A DNA stretch of 64,000 nt from Acidobacteriota bacterium (GCA_016201275.1 JACQDB010000133.1:56187-120186), one strand, 5' to 3'; numbered from the stretch's first letter, positions 1 through 8,620 are shown. Numbers and translations: made by a program. The notes: generated by a model from the letters alone, not told the origin.

Positions 1-1217
1 CGCTCTTCAAGCGCATAATTGCCCGGCGCGTTGTCCGAAGCCAGCAACAAACCGAAACTGTTGCGCCCCTGTTTGCCGGTCAACTTCAAGGCATAATCCG
101 GGTCAACAATGGCGCGAGTATTCAAAGCTTGAATCGGTGTTTGAAAAATATCTATGCCTTCCAAAAAGAACGGGCGCTTTTCGGGGTAGAAAATCGGGAA
201 GCGTTGATTGGCGGTCAATACCGGGGCGTCGGCCTCGACTTGCGCGAAGTCGGGGTTGACGGTGGCATCCAAAGTGATGGTCGGCGTGATGCCGAATTTC
301 ATCGTAAAACCCAAATCGGCTGTTATCGGCGCATTGACCATACGCCCAGGGTCGCCTAGCAAAGGATCGCCGAACCGCGCCGCTGGCGAAACCGTAGGAA
401 CCCGTTTTCCCGATTCCGAAAGCGTCAGGCTGGGAATGAGTTCTATAGTGCGTTCGTTGGAGATGCCTTCCAAGCCGGTGATCTGTCCGAACTGACTTAA
501 CAGCGAAGATTTGTCACGCGAAATCGGCATCCACGAATCCGCCTCTCTATCAAAACGCTGAATCCGCCGATAAAAATTGACGCCCCAAATTTTATCTTTA
601 CCGGCAACATAGCGCAGCGATTTGAAGGGTATGGCGACTTCAACGGTGTAGCCTTGTTGATCAATCACGCCTTTCGATTCATGCACCAGGTCTATGCTGA
701 AATCTTCTTCTATGCCATCGGTCAAGATGGCATCCCCCTGCACGCCGTAAGGGTTGAACATGAACTCGTAAGCTTTGCGCTTATCATTGAAGGTATCCAG
801 ATAAACTTTTACGTTGTCGTCATCATACACCTGATCGCGTTTGGGAACCGTCGCTCGCACCTTATCGGGATCATCATAAGCGCGAAAGCCGAGGTACAAA
901 AACTTGCTGTCATAGCCCATCCATACTTCGGTCTTTTGCGAAGGCGCGATGTTATCGCCCGGTTGCACTTGATAGAAATCCTTGAACAGCGTGGCTTGTT
1001 TCCAGACCGCATCATCGAGCTTGCCATCAATCACCGGCGGACTGGCAAATTTTTTAATCACCACGGGTTGAGTTTTTTCGATGGGCAGCGCGGCAGGCAG
1101 TTTGGTAGTAGAAGGCTTGGCGTCCGCAGCCTTTGATAAAGCGGCGGCTTGAAAAGCTTGAACGTAATCACAACAACCGAAAAGAAGTAAAACGTAGAGA
1201 AAAATTCTTTGCTTCAT
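1..1217 (-). CDS. DUF5916 / CBM9-like outer-membrane protein (partial, C-terminus outside window)
   Basis: Only the first ~405 residues are present; the frame is open from an ATG at 1217 to the left edge. The protein begins with a hydrophobic export signal (MKQRIFLYVLLLFGCC). Residues ~58-215 look like the carbohydrate-binding-family-9-like domain that opens DUF5916 proteins: PPVIDGKLDDAVWKQA, then GYDSKFLYLGFRAYDD and DDDNVKVYLDTF. Residues ~310-360 hold NPDFAQVEADAP and FYPEKRPFFLEGIDIF, typical of the transition into the C-terminal beta-barrel of this family. Such proteins are predicted outer-membrane proteins, often near peptidase or polysaccharide-use genes; no substrate can be assigned. 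The gene points away from the DUF4097 cluster and is separated from it by a MITE. The family call is from motif memory and is fairly firm; the function is unknown. Confidence 0.8.
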   Translation of the reverse strand, partial: MKQRIFLYVLLLFGCCDYVQAFQAAALSKAADAKPSTTKLPAALPIEKTQPVVIKKFASPPVIDGKLDDAVWKQATLFKDFYQVQPGDNIAPSQKTEVWMGYDSKFLYLGFRAYDDPDKVRATVPKRDQVYDDDNVKVYLDTFNDKRKAYEFMFNPYGVQGDAILTDGIEEDFSIDLVHESKGVIDQQGYTVEVAIPFKSLRYVAGKDKIWGVNFYRRIQRFDREADSWMPISRDKSSLLSQFGQITGLEGISNERTIELIPSLTLSESGKRVPTVSPAARFGDPLLGDPGRMVNAPITADLGFTMKFGITPTITLDATVNPDFAQVEADAPVLTANQRFPIFYPEKRPFFLEGIDIFQTPIQALNTRAIVDPDYALKLTGKQGRNSFGLLLASDNAPGNYALEE

Positions 1218-1371
1218 ACCATCATCCTTGGGCAACTTGGGGCTGGATAAAACACTTGGCCAAATGGGTAGTTTTATTTGCTCTCTGGTTAGACGAAGGA
1301 ATTCGTATTCTGTTCCCTTTTCATGAAAAAATCTATAAAAAAAAATCCACGAAGAACCCTATGTAAGAAGG

Positions 1372-1568
1372 GGGTGCAATTAAAAGTGAGACTTGAGATT
1401 GGCGGTCTCCTTGACAGGGTTTAGGGCAAGGTGGTAGCTCGCCGCTCAACAACGCTGAAAAACCCTTATAATCCGTTACTTGGTGCCTCTCGGTTGGGCA
1501 GCTTCAAGATGGTTAAGCCCTTGACTCGAAATAAGTTCCCATAGCAAGTCTCACTTTTAATTGCACCC
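1372..1568. mobile_element. 197-bp MITE with 24-bp terminal inverted repeats and 9-bp target duplication
   Basis: The ends are perfect inverted repeats of 24 bp: 1372-1395 begins GGGTGCAATTAAAAGTGAGA and 1545-1568 is its reverse complement. The element is flanked on both sides by the same 9 bases, gtaagaagg, at 1363-1371 and 1569-1577. It carries no plausible ORF. Length, terminal repeats and target-site duplication together define a non-autonomous DNA transposon. The parent transposase is not in the window; a 9-bp duplication would fit an IS4- or IS1-like source, but that is a guess. Confidence 0.88.
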
Positions 1569-1638
1569 GTAAGAAGGCACTGCCTGGCAAAAAGCGTAGG
1601 ATTCTTCGTGGCGCAATGGTAGTGGAGGAAATCGGCAA

Positions 1639-2469
1639 TCAGCGTTCCGCACGCCGCAGCGAGACTTTGCCGTTGACGCCCGAAACGTGAATCGGCGCGC
1701 CGCCTGCGCCTAAGCGTGCGCGAAAATTATTTCTCTCCATCTTGCCTTGCACCACCATATTGGGCAGTTCATTGTGGACGCTGCCGTTGATGCCGGAGAC
1801 TTCCAAATCGGCGTTGACATCATCGGCGAAATAGATTTCGACGCCGCCGTTGATGCCGCTGATTTGCGCGCCACGGTCACTCAAACGGACGATCTTCACA
1901 AAGACTTTGCCGTTGATGCCGGACAAGCGTGAATAGCCCACCGCCTGCGCTACATCTACGCGGCCATTGACGCCGCTGACCGTCACCGGGCCATCCACTT
2001 CGCCAACCGTGACGCGGCCATTGACGCCGCTAGCCTTGAGATCAATCTGGCGCGGCACGCTCAATAAAATCTGTTGCCGCACTTCGCGGTTGCGCCCACC
2101 TTCCTGGTCTTTATCGTGTTCGCCTTTGATGAGCAGACTATTGGCCGTGGCTTCAATCGTAATTTTGCGAAATTGCAGATCGTCGCGATTTTTTGCCGAA
2201 CGCATGATGTGAATTTCAGCGGTGTTGCCGTTGGTGGTCTCAATATCGACGCGGCCATTGATGCCGGAAACTTCTACACGGGCTCCGTTGGCCAGTTCGT
2301 AAATCTGATTGATCTCCTCTTTTTCAGGAAGAACGTCTTCCCAATGCTTGTCTTTCTGTAGCAGAGAATGCAGCGCTACAGTCTTTTCCGCAAAGGCGTT
2401 GAAGGCTCGCGGCATTACCAAGACAAGCGTAGAGGCCAATAAAATCCCTATCCATAAACTCTTTTTCAT
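1639..2469 (-). CDS. DUF4097-like secreted beta-repeat protein
   Basis: A 276-residue protein. The longer frame upstream is rejected because AGGAG sits 7 bases before the ATG at 2469 (a second ATG lies directly before it at 2472), and a signal peptide follows (MKKSLWIGILLASTLVLVMP). The mature part contains the motif SG(I/V)NG seven times, spaced about 20-40 residues, for example SGINGRV, SGVNGRV and SGINGKV. This is the pattern of DUF4097/adhesin-like beta-helix proteins, each turn repeating a short Gly-Asn corner. Location is probably periplasmic or cell surface. It follows the paralogue at 2702-3871 and may belong to the regulon of the sigma/anti-sigma pair further upstream. The molecular function of the family is unknown. 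Confidence 0.78.
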   Translation of the reverse strand: MKKSLWIGILLASTLVLVMPRAFNAFAEKTVALHSLLQKDKHWEDVLPEKEEINQIYELANGARVEVSGINGRVDIETTNGNTAEIHIMRSAKNRDDLQFRKITIEATANSLLIKGEHDKDQEGGRNREVRQQILLSVPRQIDLKASGVNGRVTVGEVDGPVTVSGVNGRVDVAQAVGYSRLSGINGKVFVKIVRLSDRGAQISGINGGVEIYFADDVNADLEVSGINGSVHNELPNMVVQGKMERNNFRARLGAGGAPIHVSGVNGKVSLRRAER

Positions 2470-2601
2470 CATCAAGCTCCTGTTCGCAATTTTTATTTTC
2501 CCAAGTGGCGCGAGGGCGGTAACGCCGTGGGTCAGCGCCGATTTGACGAGCAGCGAAGCGCTTGCCCCACCCTTGCCACCGCAGCCTTGCACAACGGTTA
2601 T

Positions 2602-2700
2602 TTAGAGGGTGTCGCAGCAATGGATTTTCTATCCAGATATTGTGTGCGATGGCGTAGCTATCCACAACATATAGGCAGTTGCTGGAATTCTGCGGCACGC
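2602..2700 (+). repeat. ~100-bp dispersed repeat, copy 1
   Basis: This segment, beginning TTAGAGGGTGTCGC, matches the reverse complement of 5836-5936 along its whole length, by eye at roughly 85 percent identity. Both copies hold TCCAGATATTGT, CTATCCACAACATAT and TGGAATTCTGCG. It fills the gap between the two DUF4097 genes and ends one base before the stop of the upstream gene. No ORF or terminal duplication was seen. Confidence 0.75.
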
Positions 2701-2701
2701 T

Positions 2702-3871
2702 CTATTTACACACTGGCAATTCCGCCGCCGTAGCTTGAGCCAGGCGCGCTCCGGCGCTGAAGGAATCGAGCGAAATTTTTGCCTGCCCGTTGCCGTAGCG
2801 CCCAATCAAACGGCGCGTGATTTCATTTTGCTGCACAGCCGATTCCACCTTGATGGGGAAAGCCGTTTCCAGTTCGCCGCTGAACGTCGTCATCGTAACA
2901 GTGAAGCCCGGCGCGTCGCTTGGCAGGTGCATCGCAACTTCGCCGGACATGGATTTCAGGCGATAATTGCCGCCTTCGCGCAGCGTTCCTTTGAAGAGGT
3001 TTTCACCGCTCACGGTTTCGCTGTCCACATCGCCTTTGACGCCGACCAACTCAATTGAACCGCTGACCGCTTTGGCATCCACGCGCCCCTTCACGCAATG
3101 TATGACAACTTCGCCGGACACCGCATTGGCTTTGACGCTTTCGCCGACGTTGGTGATTCGCAACTCGCCGCTAATCGAAGAGACATCAACAGACCCTTTG
3201 ACATTGTCTATCGTGATGTCGCCCGTGAACACATTGATAGCGCAACGCCCGTTGATGTCGTGCGCCAAGACATCGCCGCGCTGCCATCCGCCAACATTGA
3301 GCGCACCGACCTGATGAACATTCACATCGCCGCTGCCCTGAGCGATAGTCACGCTGCCTTCAAGGTCGCCAACTTCAACGTCGGTCTCCTGACTGTCAAC
3401 GATTTCGATTGCGGCATAGCGCGGCACAGAGATTTGCAAGTCCGCGCCTCGACCGTGTCGGCGTCCCGCTACGCCTTCCATAGCAACGCGCATACGTTGA
3501 GAATCGCCTTTAATTAAAGGGGTTTTCGCATCCAAGGTGTCGCCTTCCATGCTGATGGCTTTGGCCTGCACGGTGTCGCCATCGTAACCTTTCACGGTGA
3601 TGACGCCGAAGCGATTGCTGATGCTCACCTTGCCGCCGCGCTCCAATTTCATCGCCGCTTGCACAGACTCCGCGTCTTCTTCGTGGTCTGGAGGCACAGG
3701 AGGAGGGGTTGCGGGGCGCGAAGTTCTTGGCGGTCTTGGCGGTCTTGGCGGACCTTGGGCTTTTTGCTCAAGCCACTCTTGATTTGACGTTGGCGTTTCT
3801 TGGCTAACGGCTACAGAGCAAAGTAGGCTCGCTAAAATTATTGTCGAAAGTAAAAAATTTCTCTTGTTCAT
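2702..3871 (-). CDS. DUF4097-like secreted protein with Pro-rich linker
   Basis: A 389-residue protein starting with a signal peptide (MNKRNFLLSTIILASLLCSVAVS). Residues ~40-62 form a proline-arginine-rich linker (PPRPPRPPRTSRPATPPPVPP). The rest is a beta-rich repeat region with recurring Ser-Gly-Glu corners (SISGELRI, AVSGEVVI, AVSGSIEL, SMSGEVAM), typical of DUF4097. It is a paralogue of the downstream protein but uses SGE where that one uses SGxNG. It lies 242 bp downstream of the anti-sigma gene in the same direction, a common neighbourhood for DUF4097 proteins, suggesting an envelope-stress or surface role. This is inference from context; no enzyme motif is visible. Confidence 0.78.
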   Translation of the reverse strand: MNKRNFLLSTIILASLLCSVAVSQETPTSNQEWLEQKAQGPPRPPRPPRTSRPATPPPVPPDHEEDAESVQAAMKLERGGKVSISNRFGVITVKGYDGDTVQAKAISMEGDTLDAKTPLIKGDSQRMRVAMEGVAGRRHGRGADLQISVPRYAAIEIVDSQETDVEVGDLEGSVTIAQGSGDVNVHQVGALNVGGWQRGDVLAHDINGRCAINVFTGDITIDNVKGSVDVSSISGELRITNVGESVKANAVSGEVVIHCVKGRVDAKAVSGSIELVGVKGDVDSETVSGENLFKGTLREGGNYRLKSMSGEVAMHLPSDAPGFTVTMTTFSGELETAFPIKVESAVQQNEITRRLIGRYGNGQAKISLDSFSAGARLAQATAAELPVCK

Positions 3872-4113
3872 AAGTTCATCGCTATAAAATTTGTCTTAAA
3901 AATCCTAACTACCCAGCCAGTGCTTGCGGCTCTGCCGCTTTGAGGTGCGGAAAGGCTGCGCCTTGCCGTAAGCGGCGCTCCCCACTCTAGAGCGGTTTGC
4001 ATATGTGTGTACTGAACCCCCTATCGTTGAGCAGCGGTCTTCGACCGTGCGCCGGTCAACGGGTTTGAGCTTTCCGTAATCTCAAACACAAACCGCTCCA
4101 GGGATTTGAACGC
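3872..4113. other. intergenic region with hairpins and a short shared repeat
   Basis: No gene seen. The stretch at 3906-3930 (TAACTACCCAGCCAGTGC...) recurs with one change at 5934-5958, next to copy 2 of the ~100-bp repeat. A hairpin unit starting GTTGAGCAGCGGTC lies near 4025-4060 and resembles the units at 21788-21840 and 45431-45461. GAGCGGTTTG near 3982-3991 is mirrored by CAAACCGCTC near 4089-4098. Confidence 0.55.
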
Positions 4114-5052
4114 TCAATTGGCGGTCACGTCTTTAAGGACTTCGACCTTCTTCGCATAAGCCGTCAACAGATACTGCAAAGCGATGGGGTCATCGGAATT
4201 TTGATGCACAGCTTTGCGGGTTTCGGCAATCGTGCGATCAATGCTGGCGAGCGAAGCGTCCAACTTCGCCACCAATTTCGGGTCAAGCTTCGAGCGACGT
4301 TGATCAAAGTCACGTTGCAACAGCGCGATGGCCTGCACATATTTCTGCTCGGCATCGCGCACTAATTCTTCCGCTGTTGATCTAGGTTTGCTGGCCGCAA
4401 CCTTTGCAAGCGGCGTTTGTCGCGGCGTTGATTCATTCCTGATCGGAATCATTTGCGGCGCGTCTTGTTTAACCGCATAGTGATTTTTATCCGGCGGATT
4501 CACCGCATTATTTTTCTGTTCAGGTGCGCTGTTTGGTGGTTCGTTGGAATTGCCTGTTCCGCCTGCTAATGCTTTATCCTCGCTTGACGGCGCAGTATTG
4601 CGATGGGGCGAAGAAGCGGACGACGTAGTGTGGATATTTCCGCTCGCTTGCATTGCAGGATTGGAGTTCTGGTTCACTACCTTCATCACCAGAACGGTCG
4701 CGCCAACCGCTATCACCACGAGCAAAGCCGCAAGCGCAAGACTGAAGCGCGGCGCATGAAAGGTCTCGCCAAAAAACCGGCGAAGTCGTTGCGCCATTCC
4801 CGCCGGTTGCTCGAAATCCGGTTGCGCCGCCTCACGCTTGAGGCTCGCCTGCACGCCCTGCCACAGCGCCGCCGTTACTTCCAGGTCGCGCTGATAATGC
4901 GCGTAAAGTTGTTGCTCCTGTTGCAGCGCCGCATACGCTTCGTCACAAGTGAGGCACAGCGCCAGATGTGCTTTGACCCGAAGGGCGTCGCGGTCGTGCA
5001 ATTCGGCATCGCCGTATTCTTCCAAAAGACTCAGGCAATCTTCACACTTCAT
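4114..5052 (-). CDS. anti-sigma factor with N-terminal zinc-finger domain
   Basis: A 312-residue protein. Residues 1-45 form the anti-sigma zinc-finger pattern (MKCEDCLSLLEEYGDAEL, then HLALCLTCDEAYAAL), with His and Cys residues in the HxxxCxxC arrangement. A single membrane segment follows at ~107-127 (FSLALAALLVVIAVGATVLV), then a low-complexity Ser/Asn/Pro periplasmic linker and a helical C-terminal region (~225-305). The start overlaps the last 11 bases of the sigma gene, so translation is probably coupled. The expected role is to hold the cognate ECF sigma factor at the membrane until an envelope signal arrives. The type of signal cannot be read from sequence. Confidence 0.88.
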   Translation of the reverse strand: MKCEDCLSLLEEYGDAELHDRDALRVKAHLALCLTCDEAYAALQQEQQLYAHYQRDLEVTAALWQGVQASLKREAAQPDFEQPAGMAQRLRRFFGETFHAPRFSLALAALLVVIAVGATVLVMKVVNQNSNPAMQASGNIHTTSSASSPHRNTAPSSEDKALAGGTGNSNEPPNSAPEQKNNAVNPPDKNHYAVKQDAPQMIPIRNESTPRQTPLAKVAASKPRSTAEELVRDAEQKYVQAIALLQRDFDQRRSKLDPKLVAKLDASLASIDRTIAETRKAVHQNSDDPIALQYLLTAYAKKVEVLKDVTAN

Positions 5053-5674
5053 AACCCACCCCCAAGTATGGCTGGATTCTTCTACGCATCTCAGCCCGCG
5101 CCCTGTGCAAGTCCGTCTTCAATTTCGGAATTGAAAAGCCGGTGATCGCAGCAATCTCTTCGTAGCTGCGTTGATGAAAAACTTTCAACGTAAAGACCGC
5201 TCTGCGGTCTTGATCTAAAGTTGCCAGCGCCTCGTGAATGACGCGATTCAACTCTTTGTTCAACAACCGCCCGTCCGGCAAAAGTTCGGTATCGCTCAAC
5301 TCCATCACGCTGTCATTTTCCATTTCTACTTTGTGATTTTCGCGCAGACGCGAACGCAAAGCTTCCCGCGCTACGTTTTTGGCAATGCCGAATAACCAGG
5401 TCGAAAGTTTGGTCTCGTCCTTCAAAGATTGAATGCCGCGATAGGCGCGCACGAACGTCTCTTGCGCCAACTCTTCGGCCAGATCGCGCTGCCCGGTCAT
5501 ATCGTAAATAAAGCTGATGACAGGGCGAATGTAGCGGTCAAAGATCAAGCGAAACGCTTCCTCATCACCGCCGCGAACCCGCGCTATCAGTTCTTGAGAG
5601 CTATTCATCAACATTCCAGCGCGTCCGTCTTGTTGGCTAACCAGCCTGTAGGCATCCATAATCCGCCCGTGCAT
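5042..5674 (-). CDS. ECF-type RNA polymerase sigma factor
   Basis: Up to 210 residues. Region 2 is clear (AFRLIFDRYIRPVISFIYDMTGQRDLAEELAQ in parts, with LAEELAQETFVRAYR and KLSTWLFGIAKNVAREALR). Region 4 follows with HQRSYEEIAAITGFSIPKLKTDLHRARAEMRRRI, the helix-turn-helix that reads the -35 element. Internal methionines (MLMNSS or MNSSQEL, about 20 residues in) are plausible alternative starts, because the N-terminal 20 residues are not typical of the family. The gene overlaps the anti-sigma gene by 11 bases, the usual sigma/anti-sigma arrangement. Likely targets are its own operon and the two DUF4097 genes downstream; no promoter motif was recognised. Confidence 0.9.
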   Translation of the reverse strand: MHGRIMDAYRLVSQQDGRAGMLMNSSQELIARVRGGDEEAFRLIFDRYIRPVISFIYDMTGQRDLAEELAQETFVRAYRGIQSLKDETKLSTWLFGIAKNVAREALRSRLRENHKVEMENDSVMELSDTELLPDGRLLNKELNRVIHEALATLDQDRRAVFTLKVFHQRSYEEIAAITGFSIPKLKTDLHRARAEMRRRIQPYLGVGYEV

Positions 5675-6215
5675 TCTTTCTTGTTCCGCCGAGTTAGTGA
5701 CCGACGCTTTGAAAAGGTTGCAGAAAGTGTAAAAAAAATACTTCGCATCTGGGAAGCCTCAAATACGAATTGCTTGTTCAGGGTCATGCAATTCTCGACG
5801 ATAAAGTTGACTGCCTTGCAAAGCGAAGGTAACTAGAGCGAGTCGCAGAATTCCAGTAACCGCCCATATGTTGTGGATAGGTAAACCATCACCTACAATA
5901 TCTGGACAAAAAATCTATTGACGCGACACCCTCTAACTACCCAGTCAGTGCTTGCGGCGGTGCCGCAGCGCATTCAACTCTCACAAAAAGGCTGGGCAGT
6001 TACAATCGAAGTCTTGATGGAAAGCGAATTAGGCGGATCAACCGTGCTATTGATCTGCCTAATCCGCTTCGTCCGTGTTCTATCAAAACATGAATTTCAA
6101 ACTCCTACTCTTTCGTTGCGAGAACTGCATGACAGTGTTTATCAAGCGCGTTTTGCAAGGGTAATTTTCTAACCGCTTGTTGCGAGATATTCCCAAGCCT
6201 ACTTATACTCCTCGA
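5675..6215. other. 541-bp intergenic region holding a dispersed repeat and a hairpin
   Basis: It separates the leftward sigma operon from the rightward deacetylase gene, so promoters for both should lie here, but none was confidently recognised. It contains copy 2 of the ~100-bp repeat (5836-5936), the short shared repeat at 5934-5958, and a hairpin at 6022-6069 with 20-base arms matching at 18 positions around an 8-base loop (left arm begins AAGCGAATTAGG). No credible coding frame was found. Confidence 0.6.
5836..5936 (-). repeat. ~100-bp dispersed repeat, copy 2 (inverted relative to copy 1)
   Basis: The reverse complement begins TTAGAGGGTGTCGC and follows the copy at 2602-2700 base by base with about 14 differences and little length change. 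The two copies face each other and bracket a DUF4097 gene, the anti-sigma gene and the sigma gene. Confidence 0.75.
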
Positions 6216-7151
6216 ATGACTACCGCTCTAATTTATGATCCGCTTTTTTTGCGGCACGAGACCGGCTTTCACCCGGAAAATGCCGAGCGTTTGCAGGCGA
6301 TTTATGCCGCCCTTGAGGCCGACTACGAATTGCAATCCCGCGTCAAAAATCTCTTGCCCACGTCGGCATCTGACGAAGACCTCTTGCGTTGTCACGGCGA
6401 ACCACTCCTAGCGCAGGTGCGAACCTTTTGCGAACGCAATCGCCCTTTCATAGACCTGGATACGGTGATCTGTCCGCAATCGTTCCAGGTGGCGAAACTG
6501 GCGGCAGGCGCGGCAATCACCGCAGTGGATGAAGTGTGCAACGGTGCTTCAACCAATGCCTTCGCTTATGTGCGTCCGCCCGGTCATCACGCCACAGCCA
6601 ATCGCTCTATGGGCTTTTGCCTGTTCAACAATGCGGCGATTGGCGCACGCTACGCGCAGGCGCGGTACGGCGTCGAGCGCGTCTTAATCATTGATTGGGA
6701 CGTGCATCACGGCAACGGCACGCAGGATATTTTTTATCAAGACCCGACGGTGTTTTATTTTTCGACGCATCAATTTCCCTACTATCCCGGAACCGGTGCC
6801 AAAAGCGAAACCGGCGACGGCAAAGGCGCAGGCACAACTCTCAACATCCCTCTGCCTGAAGGTACTGCGGCGCGCCCTCATAGAGAAGCTTTCACCCAAG
6901 CATTGCAACTCATCGAACACGATTTCCCGCCCGATTTGATTATCATTTCCGCCGGGTTTGATTCTCGCCGCGATGACCCTTTGGGAGGCTTGCGGCTCGA
7001 AGATACGGACTTCGCGGAGATGACCAAAGAGGTGATGGAGATGGCCGACCGCCACGCAGCGGGGCGCGTCGTGTCGCTGCTGGAAGGCGGCTATAACCTC
7101 AACACCCTTGGCGAAACCGTTCGCGTTCACGTCAACGCTCTGGCTTCCTAA
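6216..7151 (+). CDS. histone deacetylase family protein (AcuC/HDAC-like zinc hydrolase)
   Basis: A 312-residue protein taking the ATG at 6216 (MTTALIYDPLFLRHET); the 13 extra codons upstream do not resemble the family. The arginase/deacetylase fold motifs are in order: the tandem His of PPGHHA (~120), DWDVHHGNGTQDIF carrying the zinc-binding Asp and His (~163), SAGFDSRRDDPLGG with the third zinc ligand (~248), and GGYNL with the catalytic-site Tyr (~297). The family removes acetyl groups from lysines or acetylated small molecules such as polyamines. Substrate cannot be told apart here; both acetoin-utilisation-type protein deacetylase and acetylpolyamine amidohydrolase are possible. It lies 65 bp upstream of a DUF4337 gene on the same strand. 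Confidence 0.9.
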   Translation: MTTALIYDPLFLRHETGFHPENAERLQAIYAALEADYELQSRVKNLLPTSASDEDLLRCHGEPLLAQVRTFCERNRPFIDLDTVICPQSFQVAKLAAGAAITAVDEVCNGASTNAFAYVRPPGHHATANRSMGFCLFNNAAIGARYAQARYGVERVLIIDWDVHHGNGTQDIFYQDPTVFYFSTHQFPYYPGTGAKSETGDGKGAGTTLNIPLPEGTAARPHREAFTQALQLIEHDFPPDLIIISAGFDSRRDDPLGGLRLEDTDFAEMTKEVMEMADRHAAGRVVSLLEGGYNLNTLGETVRVHVNALAS

Positions 7152-7216
7152 AGCACCGCCGAGTAGTATTTCGTTTCGCGCAAAACCAAAATCTAAAATT
7201 CGGAGTGAATGATAAA

Positions 7217-7825
7217 ATGGGTGACATTGATGAAACTGTATCCGAGGCCATAGAGAAGGCTGAAAAAGAACCGGAATCACGGCTCAACTCGGTGATTGCC
7301 GCGCTGGTTGCAGTGCTGGCCACTTTCATGGCTTTATCCAATATCAAAGACGGCAATGTGGTGCAGGCCATGGCGCAAGCGCAGGCGGCGAGCATTGATA
7401 AATGGGCTTATTACCAATCGAAAAGCACCAAACAGCACATGGCGGAAAATATGGTCGAACAGTTGACCATACAGCGCGACACCAGCGCCAATCTGACGCC
7501 GCAAAGTAAAGCGCTGTTCGAGCAAAAGATTGCCGCCTACAAAGACGAGGCGCAGCGTTACACAACGGAAAAAGAGGACATTAAAAAAGATGCCGAGGGA
7601 CAGCAAAAGGAGTACGACAGATTGAATCAGCACGACGATCAATTTGATATGTCGGAGGCCGGTCTAAGCATAGCGATTGCCTTGTTAGGCATCAGCGCCT
7701 TGACGCGAAAAAAATGGCTGGTGATCGTCGCTCTCGTCTTCGGAGGGTTCGGCACCTTGTTGGGCTTGGCAGGTTTCTTAGGTTGGGCTATACATCCCGA
7801 TGCCATCGCCAAGTTTTTGAGTTGA
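7217..7825 (+). CDS. DUF4337 domain membrane protein
   Basis: About 202 residues. A GTG at 7205 overlaps the GGAG motif, so the ATG at 7217, 11 bases downstream, is preferred. One membrane segment lies near the N-terminus (NSVIAALVAVLATFMALSNI). The middle (~55-130) is charged and helical, probably coiled-coil, with the family-like stretch KWAYYQSKSTKQHM. Two closely spaced membrane segments end the protein (LSIAIALLGISAL and LVIVALVFGGFGTLLGLAGF). This matches DUF4337, an inner-membrane family of unknown function. No partner is evident. Confidence 0.8.
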   Translation: MGDIDETVSEAIEKAEKEPESRLNSVIAALVAVLATFMALSNIKDGNVVQAMAQAQAASIDKWAYYQSKSTKQHMAENMVEQLTIQRDTSANLTPQSKALFEQKIAAYKDEAQRYTTEKEDIKKDAEGQQKEYDRLNQHDDQFDMSEAGLSIAIALLGISALTRKKWLVIVALVFGGFGTLLGLAGFLGWAIHPDAIAKFLS

Positions 7826-7897
7826 AACCCGCACGACAGTTTTTTCATAGCGCTGCGAAGCGAAGCACCTTCAGGCTCGCAGCCTGGCGGCGTTGCT

Positions 7898-8440
7898 TCA
7901 CTTCGACGATTCGCCCACTGACAATTTTTCCGCGATCAATCGCGCTGTCTCTTGAGGGTCTCTGTGGGTGGTATCAAGAGAAAGTCCGGCGGCGGGAAGC
8001 GCCGGATAGTGAAAGGCTCCGGCGGCTTGCAGTTGTTGATACAGTTCAAGCGAATTCAATTTCCCGAACTCACTTCTCGAAGGGCTTGCGATGCGCCTTG
8101 TGATTTCATCCGGCGCGCAAGTCAATTGCACAAAAATCACTTTTCCGCCTGCCGCCTCGACCGTATCAAGCGCCGCTTGAATGAAGCCTTGGCGCACGGT
8201 GCGTTCTGGCGCGAAGGTAAAAATTAAAGAGACGTTTTCTAGCGCCGCTTCACGAAAGACGCGCAGCCAAATTTCTTCGCGCAGTTTGATGAACGCTTCG
8301 CTGCCAAAATCAAAGATCGCGCTGACCAGATCAACGGTCAGATGATTATGAAACAAACGCAAGCCCGTGCGCTTTGCGAGTTCTTTGGCGACGGTCAATT
8401 TGCCAACCGCTGCCGCTCCGTGAATAAAAACCAGTTGCAC
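7898..8440 (-). CDS. P-loop (shikimate-kinase-like / AAA) ATPase
   Basis: A 180-residue protein if started at the GTG at 8440 (VQLVFIHGAAAVGK). The open frame continues upstream, but those codons lie in a palindromic repeat (8473-8586), so an earlier start is unlikely. The P-loop GAAAVGKLT near residue 9 has Leu after Lys, as in a known small-kinase subgroup with GKxT. FHNHLTVDLV and RIASPSRSEFGKL also fit that subgroup. It presumably phosphorylates a small molecule; the substrate is unknown. The 3' end is 72 bp from the DUF4337 gene, to which it is convergent. Confidence 0.72.
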   Translation of the reverse strand: MQLVFIHGAAAVGKLTVAKELAKRTGLRLFHNHLTVDLVSAIFDFGSEAFIKLREEIWLRVFREAALENVSLIFTFAPERTVRQGFIQAALDTVEAAGGKVIFVQLTCAPDEITRRIASPSRSEFGKLNSLELYQQLQAAGAFHYPALPAAGLSLDTTHRDPQETARLIAEKLSVGESSK

Positions 8441-8472
8441 GCATCCCCCGTTTTCGGCGCAGTGAGACAAAG

Positions 8473-8586
8473 CAAGGATGGTGGAGTAAATAATCTGCAA
8501 CCCTGTACGGGCGACTATCGCAAGGTCGCCCGTACAGGACATTGGAAAAGCTCGGAAGTCTTGCAGGTTATTTCATCCACATCATC
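8473..8586. repeat. palindromic repeat element, copy A
   Basis: A ~114-bp element with a central perfect 14-bp hairpin (8502-8515 and 8525-8538, loop 9 bases, stem CCTGTACGGGCGAC). The outer arms are also roughly complementary (GGATGGTGGAGTAAAT versus ATTTCATCCACATC). Its right half (8544-8580) closely matches 63839-63875, and its core resembles the copy at 37371-37462. Confidence 0.75.
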
Positions 8587-8620
8587 AGGCGGAAAAAATA
8601 GCGAGTAAACTTTCGCTTTC

